DNA of 33,947 nucleotides from a bacterium. GTDB taxonomy: Bacteria; Bacillota_I; Bacilli_A; RF39; UBA660. Of the stretch, positions 1-7,137 are shown one piece after another (positions within the stretch are counted from its first letter, which is position 1; each line of letters begins with the position of its first letter). The stretch covers positions 1 to 33,947 of the forward strand of contig JAHZGA010000009.1 of assembly GCA_019421005.1 (NCBI GenBank), written 5' to 3'. The position numbers were made by a program, and so were the translations under genes. The notes beneath the pieces were generated by a model. The model ran no database searches and was not told the DNA's origin. It was given only the letters and a program-made list of their open reading frames with translations.

Positions 1-63
1 TAAAAATTGGAATATATAAGCAACCTTACAAATTAATTATACAACAATTTTAATTAAAAGAAA

Positions 64-124
64 AGAGTATTGAACTTTGTCAACACTCTGAAAAATAATA
101 AGAAATTAATCTTATTATTTTTTT
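64..124 (-). terminator. Double hairpin terminator after the membrane protein gene
   Basis: Two inverted repeats follow the stop codon of the leftmost minus-strand gene. The first, AATAATAAGA (94-103) with TCTTATTATT (110-119), has a 6-nt loop and overlaps the stop. The second, at 64-89, pairs AGAGT.TTGA with TCAA.ACTCT with one mismatch and is followed on the minus strand by a T-rich tract. The stems are AT-rich, so strength is uncertain. The first hairpin also has a T-run on the plus side. Confidence 0.5.
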
Positions 125-876
125 ATTATAAATTGATATCCAAAATAAATTGCTCCAGTTAATATAATAACTAACATTATAAAAAGAATTACTTTAAGAA
201 AAGTATTATTACTCTTTTCTTCCATCATATTATCCATTTCATCTTCAAAATCTTCATCTTTAAATCCCAAACTTGAAGTGAAAAATGATTTATCAATTTC
301 ATCTTCTTTATAATATTTATAATCTTTCTTTTCTTCAAGAATTTGTTTTATAGATAAAGAGTTATCGGTATTAGTACCATTTGATTTTAAACTATCTAAC
401 ATTTCAAAACCACCGGTTTTACTATTTAATTGATTTAATTTACTATTACTAGTAATAGTATTAAATAATTCTTTTAATTCTTCTTTTTGTTCAGCATTTT
501 CAATTTTTAAATTTTTCAAAATATCATATTGAGTATTTCTTAAATTATATCTCTTATCATCTTCACTACGTTCATCTTTAGCCTTTTTTAAAACATCTCT
601 AATATCATAAGCACGACTATCATAATCCTTTTCAATTGAAATTTTATGTTCTGGTCTTCTAAAAGAATCATCAAGTTTTCTTTCAACTTTTTTTTCTGGA
701 ATAATCATTTTTTTTACTTGTTCTATATCTATTTCATTCGGCTTATCAATAGTGGTGATGCCTTCTATATTGCTATATGAACCTTTTTCATAAATGGATT
801 CATATAATTCTTTATTTAGACTACTACGTTGTTTAGGTACATCAGTTTTATAATATCGTTCCATTCTACTTGACAC
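115..876 (-). CDS. Hypothetical C-terminally membrane-anchored protein, 253 aa
   Basis: I do not recognise a family. The protein is highly charged and hydrophilic (rich in Lys, Glu, Asp, Asn) over about 225 residues, with several stretches predicted to be helical or disordered. It ends in one hydrophobic segment (about residues 228-250, LKVILFIMLVIILTGAIYFG) followed by two lysines, so it is probably a tail-anchored or single-pass protein with a cytoplasmic domain. There is no N-terminal signal peptide. The start is GTG at 874-876, chosen because AGGTGG lies 4-5 nt upstream; the next ATG (residue 5) would be too far from it. The gene is divergent from the ferredoxin gene. Function unknown. 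Confidence 0.75.
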   Translation of the reverse strand: MSSRMERYYKTDVPKQRSSLNKELYESIYEKGSYSNIEGITTIDKPNEIDIEQVKKMIIPEKKVERKLDDSFRRPEHKISIEKDYDSRAYDIRDVLKKAKDERSEDDKRYNLRNTQYDILKNLKIENAEQKEELKELFNTITSNSKLNQLNSKTGGFEMLDSLKSNGTNTDNSLSIKQILEEKKDYKYYKEDEIDKSFFTSSLGFKDEDFEDEMDNMMEEKSNNTFLKVILFIMLVIILTGAIYFGYQFIIKK

Positions 877-933
877 TCTACCACCTCGCTATCATAATAA
901 TATCATATTTTTAAAACTTTTAAAACTATTTCC

Positions 934-962
934 TTGCATTTTTTTACAATTTTATTTATAAT
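934..962 (+). promoter_or_regulatory. Sigma-A type promoter of the ferredoxin gene
   Basis: A -35 box TTGCAT (934-939) is followed after exactly 17 bp by a perfect TATAAT (957-962). Transcription should begin near 968-970, immediately before the AAGGAG ribosome site at 970-975. The position matters because it rules out any translation start upstream of about 970. Confidence 0.8.
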
Positions 963-984
963 TTTATGTAAGGAGAGTGATATT

Positions 985-1176
985 ATTAAAGCTAGAGTTT
1001 CAAAAGATGTTTGTATCGGATGTGGAGCTTGCCAAGCTCTTGTACCTTCTGTTTTTGAAATCAACGATGAAGGTATAGCAGAAGTAAAAATGGATATCAT
1101 TGAAGATAGTTTAAAGGATGAAGTTAAAGAAGCAGCTGAAACTTGTCCTACTGGGGCAATTGAAGTTGAAGAATAA
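985..1176 (+). CDS. fer: Small [4Fe-4S] ferredoxin, apparent ATT start
   Basis: This is a soluble one-cluster ferredoxin, an electron carrier of about 63 aa. Three cysteines in C-I-G-C-G-A-C (residues 10, 13, 16) and a fourth in TCPTGAI (residue 54) are the cluster ligands. The acidic C-terminal half (EAAETCPTGAIEVEE) is typical of Bacillus/Clostridium ferredoxins that begin M-K-A-x-V. The start is odd: a TTG at 934 keeps the frame open but lies inside the -35 box, and no ATG, GTG or TTG occurs in frame between the promoter and the CxxC motif. With AAGGAG at 970-975, the plausible starts are ATT at 985 (giving M-K-A-R-V) or ATT at 982. Family certain; start inferred. Monocistronic, with its own promoter and terminator. 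Confidence 0.88.
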   Translation: MKARVSKDVCIGCGACQALVPSVFEINDEGIAEVKMDIIEDSLKDEVKEAAETCPTGAIEVEE

Positions 1177-1192
1177 TTTTATTCTTTTTTTT
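1169..1192 (+). terminator. Intrinsic terminator of the ferredoxin gene
   Basis: The stem AAGAATA/TATTCTT with loop ATTT is followed by a T-run (1187-1192). The stop codon TAA (1174-1176) is inside the hairpin. The stem is AT-rich but the architecture is compact and correctly placed. Confidence 0.6.
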
Positions 1193-1193
1193 A

Positions 1194-1224
1194 TATAAAA
1201 AAACTCATTTCTTGGAAATGGGTT
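1194..1224 (-). terminator. Intrinsic terminator after rluB
   Basis: On the minus strand, ACCCATTTC and GAAATGAGT pair across a 3-nt loop (1203-1223, including G-T pairs), followed by a run of seven T. It lies 14 bp past the rluB stop and closes the dacB-spmA-spmB-rluB unit. Confidence 0.75.
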
Positions 1225-1237
1225 CATATTAAATTCT

Positions 1238-1957
1238 TTAATCTTTTTTTAAATAATTATATAAAACTTTTATTTCTTTAGGATTTAATTTTCGATATTC
1301 ACCAGATTTTAAACCAGTTAAATCTAAAATTCCTACCCTTTCTCTTTTTAGTTTTAAAACTTTATATCCAACAGCTTCAAACATTTTTTTAACTTGATGA
1401 TTTTTTCCTTCATGGATAGTTAATTCAACTAAAGAATTTTTATTTTTTTTATCAACTTTTTTTATTCTTAATTTAGCTTTAGATGTTTTAACATTATCTA
1501 TATAAACTCCATTTTTAAGTTTATAAATTGCTTCTTTAGTTAAAATTCCATCTATTTTAGCAATATAAACTTTATCAATTTTATTTTTAGGATGCATTAA
1601 TAAATCGGCTAAAACTCCATCATTAGTTAAAACTAATAAACCTGTTGTATCATAATCTAATCGTCCTACTGGATAAATCCTTTTATTTGTTTTAATTAAA
1701 TCAGTAACTATTTTTCTTTTTTTATCATCATTCGTACTTGTAATATATCCTCTTGGTTTATATAAAAGATAGTATTCTTTTTCTTCTTTTTTTAAAATTG
1801 TGTCATTTATTCTGACAATATCTTTACTAGAAACCTTAACACCTAGAGTGTCAACCTTTTTTTCATTTACGAAAACATGACCTTTTTTTATTAATTCTTC
1901 TGCTTTTCTTCTTGAACAGTAACCACTATTAGCAATAATTTTTTGTAATCTTTCCAT
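1238..1957 (-). CDS. rluB: 23S rRNA pseudouridine synthase RluB family
   Basis: The gene encodes a RsuA/RluB-family pseudouridine synthase, which isomerises a uridine in 23S rRNA (RluB acts near the peptidyl-transferase centre). The N-terminal S4 RNA-binding domain spans about residues 1-57 (MERLQKIIANSGYCSRRKAE). The catalytic domain carries the signature V-G-R-L-D-Y-D-T-T-G-L, whose first Asp is the catalytic residue, plus ITSTND and the LTIHEGKNHQVKKM motif near the C-terminus. At about 239 aa it is normal length. I chose the ATG at 1957 rather than the GTG nine bases upstream because AGGTGAT overlaps that GTG and sits 4-5 nt before the ATG. It is the last gene after spmB, the same order as in Bacillus subtilis. 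Confidence 0.93.
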   Translation of the reverse strand: MERLQKIIANSGYCSRRKAEELIKKGHVFVNEKKVDTLGVKVSSKDIVRINDTILKKEEKEYYLLYKPRGYITSTNDDKKRKIVTDLIKTNKRIYPVGRLDYDTTGLLVLTNDGVLADLLMHPKNKIDKVYIAKIDGILTKEAIYKLKNGVYIDNVKTSKAKLRIKKVDKKNKNSLVELTIHEGKNHQVKKMFEAVGYKVLKLKRERVGILDLTGLKSGEYRKLNPKEIKVLYNYLKKD

Positions 1958-1992
1958 CAAAATCACCTAATAGTTATTATACATAATTTTTT

Positions 1993-2490
1993 TTAAAAAA
2001 GCAATTTAACAAGGAATACTGAAGCAATTATTCCAACTAAATCTGCAAGTAATCCAACTGTCATCGCATATCTTATTTTTTTTATACCTACACTTCCAAA
2101 ATATAAAGTTAATACATAAAATGTTGTTTCTGTTGATCCTTGTATAACTGAACCTAGTCTTCCTATAAAACTATCTGGGCTATAGGTATTAAATAAGTCA
2201 TTTAACATTGCTAAAGAAGCAGTCCCTGATATTGGCCTCATCAAGGCTAAAGGGATTATATCAGCATAATTTTTAAATAGTTTTTCAAAAATATCTAATA
2301 TACCACTATTTACCAAAATATTTATACTTAAAATCATAGCTAATAAACAAGGAAACATGGAAATTATCATTGGGAAACTTTCCTTTGAACCTTCTATAAA
2401 TGCATCATAAACGTTAATTTTTTTTATTATTCCATATAGTATTATTAATAATACCAATAAAGGGATAATTAAGTTAGATATATTAAACAT
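1993..2490 (-). CDS. spmB: Spore maturation protein B (SpmB)
   Basis: This 165-aa polytopic membrane protein has a nucleoside-recognition/Gate domain. Hydrophobic segments lie at about residues 5-23, 38-60 and 140-164. The conserved block LMRPISGTASLAMLNDLF and the GRLGSVIQGSTETTFYVLTLYFG motif are characteristic of SpmB. SpmA and SpmB are needed for spore-core dehydration and heat resistance in Bacillus; their transport role is unproven. Its ATG lies inside the last codons of spmA (8-bp overlap), with GAAGGA as ribosome site, so the two are translationally coupled. Confidence 0.93.
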   Translation of the reverse strand: MFNISNLIIPLLVLLIILYGIIKKINVYDAFIEGSKESFPMIISMFPCLLAMILSINILVNSGILDIFEKLFKNYADIIPLALMRPISGTASLAMLNDLFNTYSPDSFIGRLGSVIQGSTETTFYVLTLYFGSVGIKKIRYAMTVGLLADLVGIIASVFLVKLLF

Positions 2491-3064
2491 TTTTATTCCT
2501 TCTTGCTATTATATTATCTATTATTAAACCACAAATTGTAGATATTAAAGTAGATAAAATACAGGCTAAAACTATATCAGTAGGATTTTTACTGTGATGC
2601 ATCATTCTTAAGGAAATAACAGTAGTTGGAATAATAGTTAAACCGCTAGTGTTTAACACTAAAAACGTTATCATACTTCTAGAAGCTTTTTCACTTTTAT
2701 TTAATTCTTGTAATGATGCAATAGCTTTTAATCCTAAAGGAGTTGCTGCATTACCAAGACCAAATATATTAGCAATCATATTAGAAGCCATATAGCTAAA
2801 AGATTCATGGTTTTTAGGAATATCTGGGAATATCTTTTTTAAAATAGGATAAATTAATTTAGAAAATTTATTTAATAATCCAGCTTCTTTAGCAATATTC
2901 ATTATTCCTAACCATAAAGCCATGACAGGTAAAATTTTTAAAGCCATTTCTAAAGATGTAGTCGTACTGTTTAAAATCTGTTCATTTATAACATCTACTT
3001 TATTTGTAAAAAAACAAAATATTATCCCTATTATGATAAAAAAAGCCCATATTTTATTAATCAT
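2483..3064 (-). CDS. spmA: Spore maturation protein A (SpmA)
   Basis: This 193-aa membrane protein is the paralogue and partner of SpmB. The Gate/nucleoside-recognition signature NMIANIFGLGNAATPLGLKA is clear at about residues 90-110. Hydrophobic stretches flank it, and a C-terminal helix ends in basic residues (IIARRNKNV). The start ATG overlaps the TGA stop of dacB as ATGA, a coupling typical of this operon. In B. subtilis the pair is made in the mother cell and affects core water content. The length agrees with the family. Confidence 0.93.
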   Translation of the reverse strand: MINKIWAFFIIIGIIFCFFTNKVDVINEQILNSTTTSLEMALKILPVMALWLGIMNIAKEAGLLNKFSKLIYPILKKIFPDIPKNHESFSYMASNMIANIFGLGNAATPLGLKAIASLQELNKSEKASRSMITFLVLNTSGLTIIPTTVISLRMMHHSKNPTDIVLACILSTLISTICGLIIDNIIARRNKNV

Positions 3065-4089
3065 AATTTACCCTTTTTTAATATATAAATATCAGTTCTA
3101 TTGATTTCTTTATCTCCTAGTTTTATTATTAAATAACCAACTTTAGAACGATTTTTATATAATCTTTTTTTTGTTAAATGATAATCAATACTTATATTTT
3201 TTTCTTCACTATTTGTTAAAGGATAATAGATATCATTTTTAATATAAAGTTTCTTCTTATAATAATTTTCTCCATCTATTTTTAAATACCCTTTTTTTAA
3301 TATTTTTATTCTTTTATAATTATTAAAACCATATTCAAATAGATTTTTATGGTCATTAAAATCATTACCATCATTTAAAGTAACTACTACTAAATTTAAG
3401 TTATTATATGAAGCACTTGTAACTAAAGTTCTTCTAGCTTTTTCAGTAAAACCTGTTTTACCACCAGTGGTATATTCATACATTCTTAATAGTTTGTTTT
3501 TATTATGCCAAACATAAACATTTTTGTTAGTTTTTAATGTATATTTTTTAGTTCCTACTATCTTCCTATAAGTATCATTTTTCATTGCATAACTTTGTAA
3601 TAAGGCCATATCATATGAAGTTGAGTAATTGCCTTTTTCTTGATCTAAACCAGATGGATTATTAAAAGTTGTATTTTTCATTCCTATTTTTTTTGCTAGT
3701 GAATTCATCTCTATTACAAATTTATCAAAACTTCCACTTACATGATAAGCTATTGCTAAAGCGGCGTCATTCCCACTTCTTAACATTAAACCATATAATA
3801 AATCTTTTAAAGTTAATTTTTCTCCTTGTTTTATATAAATACCTGAACCATATGCACCTATTATTTCTTCTCCAATTGTTACTTTTTTATTTAAATTTCC
3901 TTTTTCTAGTGCTACAACAGCTGTCATTATTTTTGATATAGATGCAACACTTCTGACATTGTGAATATCTTTTGAATAAAGAATTCTTTTACTATCTTGA
4001 TCCATTAATATAACTGATTGTGCACTTGTTTCTAAAGCCCTTATATTAAATGGAATTAAAATTAATAATAAAAAAAATATTTTTTTCAT
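3061..4089 (-). CDS. dacB: Sporulation D-alanyl-D-alanine carboxypeptidase (DacB/DacF type PBP)
   Basis: This low-molecular-weight penicillin-binding protein removes the terminal D-Ala from peptidoglycan stem peptides. The N-terminus is a Sec signal (KK, then FFLLLILIPF, about residues 1-18). The three active-site motifs of S11 peptidases are present: S-x-x-K at residues 50-53 (SISK), S-G-N at 106-108 and K-T-G at 212-214. The C-terminal part (about residue 260 on) is a beta-rich domain, shorter than in vegetative PBP5. Synteny with spmA and spmB matches the B. subtilis dacB operon, where the enzyme lowers cortex cross-linking under sigma-E control. A sigma-E-like promoter precedes it. I assign DacB by context; DacF is the alternative by sequence class. 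Confidence 0.9.
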   Translation of the reverse strand: MKKIFFLLLILIPFNIRALETSAQSVILMDQDSKRILYSKDIHNVRSVASISKIMTAVVALEKGNLNKKVTIGEEIIGAYGSGIYIKQGEKLTLKDLLYGLMLRSGNDAALAIAYHVSGSFDKFVIEMNSLAKKIGMKNTTFNNPSGLDQEKGNYSTSYDMALLQSYAMKNDTYRKIVGTKKYTLKTNKNVYVWHNKNKLLRMYEYTTGGKTGFTEKARRTLVTSASYNNLNLVVVTLNDGNDFNDHKNLFEYGFNNYKRIKILKKGYLKIDGENYYKKKLYIKNDIYYPLTNSEEKNISIDYHLTKKRLYKNRSKVGYLIIKLGDKEINRTDIYILKKGKL

Positions 4090-4104
4090 ATGATCACCTA
4101 ATTA

Positions 4105-4134
4105 ACCATATGAAGTTAAAATATTTTTTATGAA
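4105..4134 (-). promoter_or_regulatory. Candidate sigma-E promoter of dacB-spmA-spmB
   Basis: On the minus strand a -35-like TTCATAAA (4127-4134) is followed after 14 bp by CATATGGT (4105-4112). The latter fits the CATAnnnT form of sigma-E -10 elements, and the spacing is right for mother-cell promoters. It ends 15 bp upstream of the dacB ATG, with AGGTGAT between. The -35 match is only partial. Confidence 0.5.
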
Positions 4135-4135
4135 A

Positions 4136-4357
4136 TTAAGATGTTTTTAATAATACATTTGATGTTAACCATGATGGGTTTTTATCTAGTACCCATGTTC
4201 TAGCTGTTTCATCTTTAACATAAATTGTTGCATTTGATTTTATTGAATTAAAAATACTACTATAACTTGTAACATTAGAAAAGTCAAAACTACTAATGTC
4301 TAAAGTATTTAGATTTTTACAATTAGAAAACATATACTGCATATTTGTTACTTTCAC
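4136..4357 (-). pseudogene. Remnant of a BspA-like leucine-rich-repeat surface protein
   Basis: The open frame encodes 73 residues of DUF285/BspA-type repeat: VTNMQYMFSNCKNLNTLDIS followed by SFDFSNVTSYSSIF, then a closing IYVKDETARTWVLDKNPSW. Full-length family members are several hundred residues long with a signal peptide; here only the last repeat and C-terminal cap remain. There is no convincing ribosome site at the GTG at 4355-4357, and an in-frame TAG lies seven codons upstream. The stop is 2 bp from the dacB -35-like element, so this debris sits against the sporulation promoter. I regard it as a non-functional 3' fragment. Confidence 0.7.
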
Positions 4358-4375
4358 AAAAATATAAAATAAATC

Positions 4376-4558
4376 CTAAAAATATATTAATATTTCTAGT
4401 TGATTAACTAAATCTATCAAAAAAGCTTTTTCTTCTTTTATATTTTTTTCACATTTTTTATCACATCCTTTAGGACATGAAAAAGCCACAGTAAAATTAC
4501 CATGACTAATAAGTTTTAAAGAGTTTAATTTGATACTGTTAGTTTTTGCCCCCTCCCC
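4376..4558 (-). other. 60-codon open frame without a normal start, Cys-rich
   Basis: An uninterrupted frame runs between an in-frame TAG (4559-4561) and TAG (4376-4378), in the same phase as the BspA remnant below it. It reads like protein: SIKLNSLKLISHGNFTVAFS then CPKGCDKKCEKN (three Cys in C-x3-C-x3-C), then KEEKAFLIDLVNQLEILIYF. There is no in-frame ATG, GTG or TTG. A G-rich block at 4549-4559 resembles an over-strong ribosome site, and the only start-like codon after it is an ATC about 13-15 nt away. It may be a degraded gene end or a small gene with an odd start. Family not recognised. Confidence 0.3.
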
Positions 4559-4601
4559 CTAGGTAGCATTTAGTTAACAAATTTTTATTCAATATAATTA
4601 A

Positions 4602-7007
4602 TCAATCTTTCTTTAATAAATCAAATGGAACTGTAATCAAAACAGATACTACTAATATATAAATCCAATCAAACAAACCTATACCACTTGTATTAGCAAC
4701 ATCATGAAAAACTGGTGTATAAATTAAACAAATCAAAACCAATATAATGATACCATTGACTAACAAAACTACTTTATCTTTAAAACCATCAATTATATTA
4801 ATAATAGTCATTTTCTTTGATTTAAATGAATAAGCAATCATAATAATTGACAAAATCAATAATGAATAAGAAACACTTACAGCTTTAAAAACAGAAATTT
4901 TTGTTAAATAAACATAGGTTATAAAAACAGCAATAAAAACTATTAAACCTTGAACAATACATCTTAATAAAGTTTTCAAATCAATAATACTAGAAGATTT
5001 ATCTCTAGGAGGTTTTTTCATAATATTTTCATCACATTTAATTCTTTGAAAAATAATTGAACTTGTTGGATCAATTAACAGTTCTAATAAAACAATATGA
5101 ACAGGTAATAATAAAACCGGCAATTTTAACAAAGGAATAACAAGCGCTAGTAAAGCAATTGGAATATGAATTGCTAAAATATAAGAAATAGCTTTTTTAA
5201 TATTATTATAAATGTTACGACCATTTTTTACTGCTAATGCTATTGTATTAAAATTATCATCTAATAAAATAATATCAGCTGATTCTTTAGAAACACTTGT
5301 TCCTGTTCCCATAGCTATACCAATATCAGCTTTTTTTAAAGCAGACGCATCATTTATTCCATCTCCTGTCATTGCTACTACCTCGCCATTAGCTTGTAAG
5401 GCATCAACAATTCTTTTTTTATGATTAGGATAAACTCTAGCAAATATTATAACATCTTTAACTTTATTTTTAAGTTCTTCATCACTCATAACTTCTATTT
5501 CTTCACCAGTTAATATCAGTCCTTTTAATCCTAATTTATCTCCTATACTTTTAGCCGTAATTGCACTATCGCCTGTTATCATCATAACTTTTATACCAGC
5601 AGTTAAACATTCTTTTATAGAATTTTCAATACCTTTTCTTATTGGATCTACAAATGCAACTAAACCTTGAAATTCTAATTTATAATCTTTTAAATTTTCT
5701 TTTATACTTACATTTTCACTTGTTCCTACAGCAATTACTCTTAAACCTAATTTAGAAAACTCTTCAACTTTTTTATTAATTTTAGTTACTTCTTCTTTTT
5801 TTAAAGAACATAATTTTATAACACTTTCATAAGCACCCTTAACATATAAAACGTTGTTTTCTAAAATTAAACCCATCATTTTATCTTCATTATTAAAAAC
5901 AAATTCATGTTTTAATTTATATTTAGTTATTTTTTTATTATCTAAACAATATTTTTTTAAAGCAATTTCCATATTATCATATGATTTTTCCAAACAAGAT
6001 AAATATGAAGCTTCATAAAAATTATTATTATAAATATAAACATCTTTTACTTGCATTTTATTTTCAGTAATTGTTCCAGTTTTATCAGTACATAAAACAG
6101 TTATTTTCCCTAAATTTTCTACCGACCTCATATTTTTAGTTAAAGTATTTTTTTTAGCTAAATCAGCTGTTCCTAAAGCGAGAAAAACAGCTAAAACAAC
6201 TGGTATTTCTTCAGGAATTGTTGCCATAGCAATTGTAATACCAGATAACAAAGATGCAATAAATCTATCTTTTAAAATAAGATTAGAATTATTAACAAAA
6301 GTTATAGCCATTATAGAAATAAATAATAATAAACTTATAACAGCATAAATATAAACAACTTTATTAACTTGATTTTGTAAAGGAGTTTTAACTTCTTTTA
6401 TATTATTTAAATCTCTACCAATTTTTCCATATTCTGTATTTTTACCAACTGATACAATTCTAATAACCGCATTTCCAGTTACAACATAACTACCCTTATA
6501 GCAAATATTACTTTTAAAATAATTATCATCTTCTTTTAAACTTTTATAAACAACATCAGCTTCACCAGTCAAAGCGGACTCATTTAATCCTAAACCTTGT
6601 AATTCAACAACAACTCCATCAGCAGGAATTTGATCTCCTTCTTCAATTAAAACTAAATCACCTACTACTAAATCACAACTATTAATCACTACCTTTTTTC
6701 CATTTCTAATTACATCAACATTTAACATTGTTAATTTATTCAACTCTAAAACAGCTTTAGATGTTTTATACTGTTGAATAAACTCAATCATACAGGTAAA
6801 TATTACACAACAAAGCATAATAATACCATCAATATATTCCCCTAAAATAAAATACACACTAGAGGCTAGAATTAAAAGTAATAAAGTTGGTTCTTTTAAA
6901 ACTTTTATTAATTTAATAAATATGTTTTCTTTCTTAACTTTTTCTAATTCATTACTTCCATATTTTTCCCTTGAAATTAAAACTTCTTTATCTGACAACC
7001 CATTCAT
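4602..7007 (-). CDS. P-type cation-transporting ATPase (P2-like, Ca2+-ATPase-related)
   Basis: This ATP-driven cation pump has about 801 aa. Numbering from the first upstream ATG, seven residues before the chosen start: N-terminal cation-ATPase domain (MNGLSDKEVLISREKYG), TM1-2 at about 45-85, actuator loop LTGEAD (153-158), TM3-4 with ATIPEEIPVVLA, phosphorylation site DKTGT (Asp315), hinge MTGDGINDASALKKADIGIA, and about six C-terminal helices. TM4 PEEIPV and TM6 ELLIDPTSSIIF differ from the classical SERCA/PMR1 forms, so the ion is uncertain; Ca2+ is most likely by overall architecture. I chose the ATG at 7005-7007 because AGGTGAT lies directly upstream and the earlier ATG precedes the expected transcript start. 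Transcribed alone. Confidence 0.9.
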   Translation of the reverse strand: MNGLSDKEVLISREKYGSNELEKVKKENIFIKLIKVLKEPTLLLLILASSVYFILGEYIDGIIMLCCVIFTCMIEFIQQYKTSKAVLELNKLTMLNVDVIRNGKKVVINSCDLVVGDLVLIEEGDQIPADGVVVELQGLGLNESALTGEADVVYKSLKEDDNYFKSNICYKGSYVVTGNAVIRIVSVGKNTEYGKIGRDLNNIKEVKTPLQNQVNKVVYIYAVISLLLFISIMAITFVNNSNLILKDRFIASLLSGITIAMATIPEEIPVVLAVFLALGTADLAKKNTLTKNMRSVENLGKITVLCTDKTGTITENKMQVKDVYIYNNNFYEASYLSCLEKSYDNMEIALKKYCLDNKKITKYKLKHEFVFNNEDKMMGLILENNVLYVKGAYESVIKLCSLKKEEVTKINKKVEEFSKLGLRVIAVGTSENVSIKENLKDYKLEFQGLVAFVDPIRKGIENSIKECLTAGIKVMMITGDSAITAKSIGDKLGLKGLILTGEEIEVMSDEELKNKVKDVIIFARVYPNHKKRIVDALQANGEVVAMTGDGINDASALKKADIGIAMGTGTSVSKESADIILLDDNFNTIALAVKNGRNIYNNIKKAISYILAIHIPIALLALVIPLLKLPVLLLPVHIVLLELLIDPTSSIIFQRIKCDENIMKKPPRDKSSSIIDLKTLLRCIVQGLIVFIAVFITYVYLTKISVFKAVSVSYSLLILSIIMIAYSFKSKKMTIINIIDGFKDKVVLLVNGIIILVLICLIYTPVFHDVANTSGIGLFDWIYILVVSVLITVPFDLLKKD

Positions 7008-7026
7008 ATAATCACCTATTAAATCC

Positions 7027-7035
7027 ATTATAACA
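7027..7035 (-). promoter_or_regulatory. Extended -10 promoter of the P-type ATPase gene
   Basis: The minus strand reads TGTTATAAT, a TGn-extended -10 box. No good -35 lies at 17 bp. Initiation near 7020 leaves a short leader containing AGGTGAT before the ATG at 7007, supporting the shorter start. Confidence 0.6.
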
Positions 7036-7092
7036 CATTAACTATCTTAATAAGGCAACAATTTGAAAATAATTATATATTTTTGCACATAT

Positions 7093-7137
7093 AACGTTAA
7101 AATTTAAATATGGAGTGATGTGCATATGGTTAACGTT
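7093..7137 (+). promoter_or_regulatory. Inverted repeat flanking the RBS of the HTH gene (possible autoregulatory site)
   Basis: AACGTTAA (7093-7100) recurs as its reverse complement TTAACGTT (7130-7137), the second copy overlapping codons 2-4 of the downstream HTH gene. The ribosome site GGAGTGAT (7112-7119) is between them. The arrangement could be a two-site operator for a self-regulating HTH protein, or an RNA stem masking the start. Inference only. Confidence 0.35.

Noticed and set aside
934..984. TTG at 934 as ferredoxin start (80-aa form)
   Set aside because: It lies inside the -35 box of a well-formed promoter and would add a hydrophobic leader absent from ferredoxins.
903..1100. Minus-strand frame opposite the ferredoxin gene
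   Set aside because: Antisense shadow of a clear CDS and its promoter, with no ribosome site or recognisable protein.
3669..3941. Plus-strand frame inside dacB
   Set aside because: Leucine- and phenylalanine-rich translation typical of an antisense shadow of an AT-rich gene.
5212..5424. Plus-strand frame inside the P-type ATPase gene
   Set aside because: Antisense to the conserved TGDGINDASAL region, no ribosome site.
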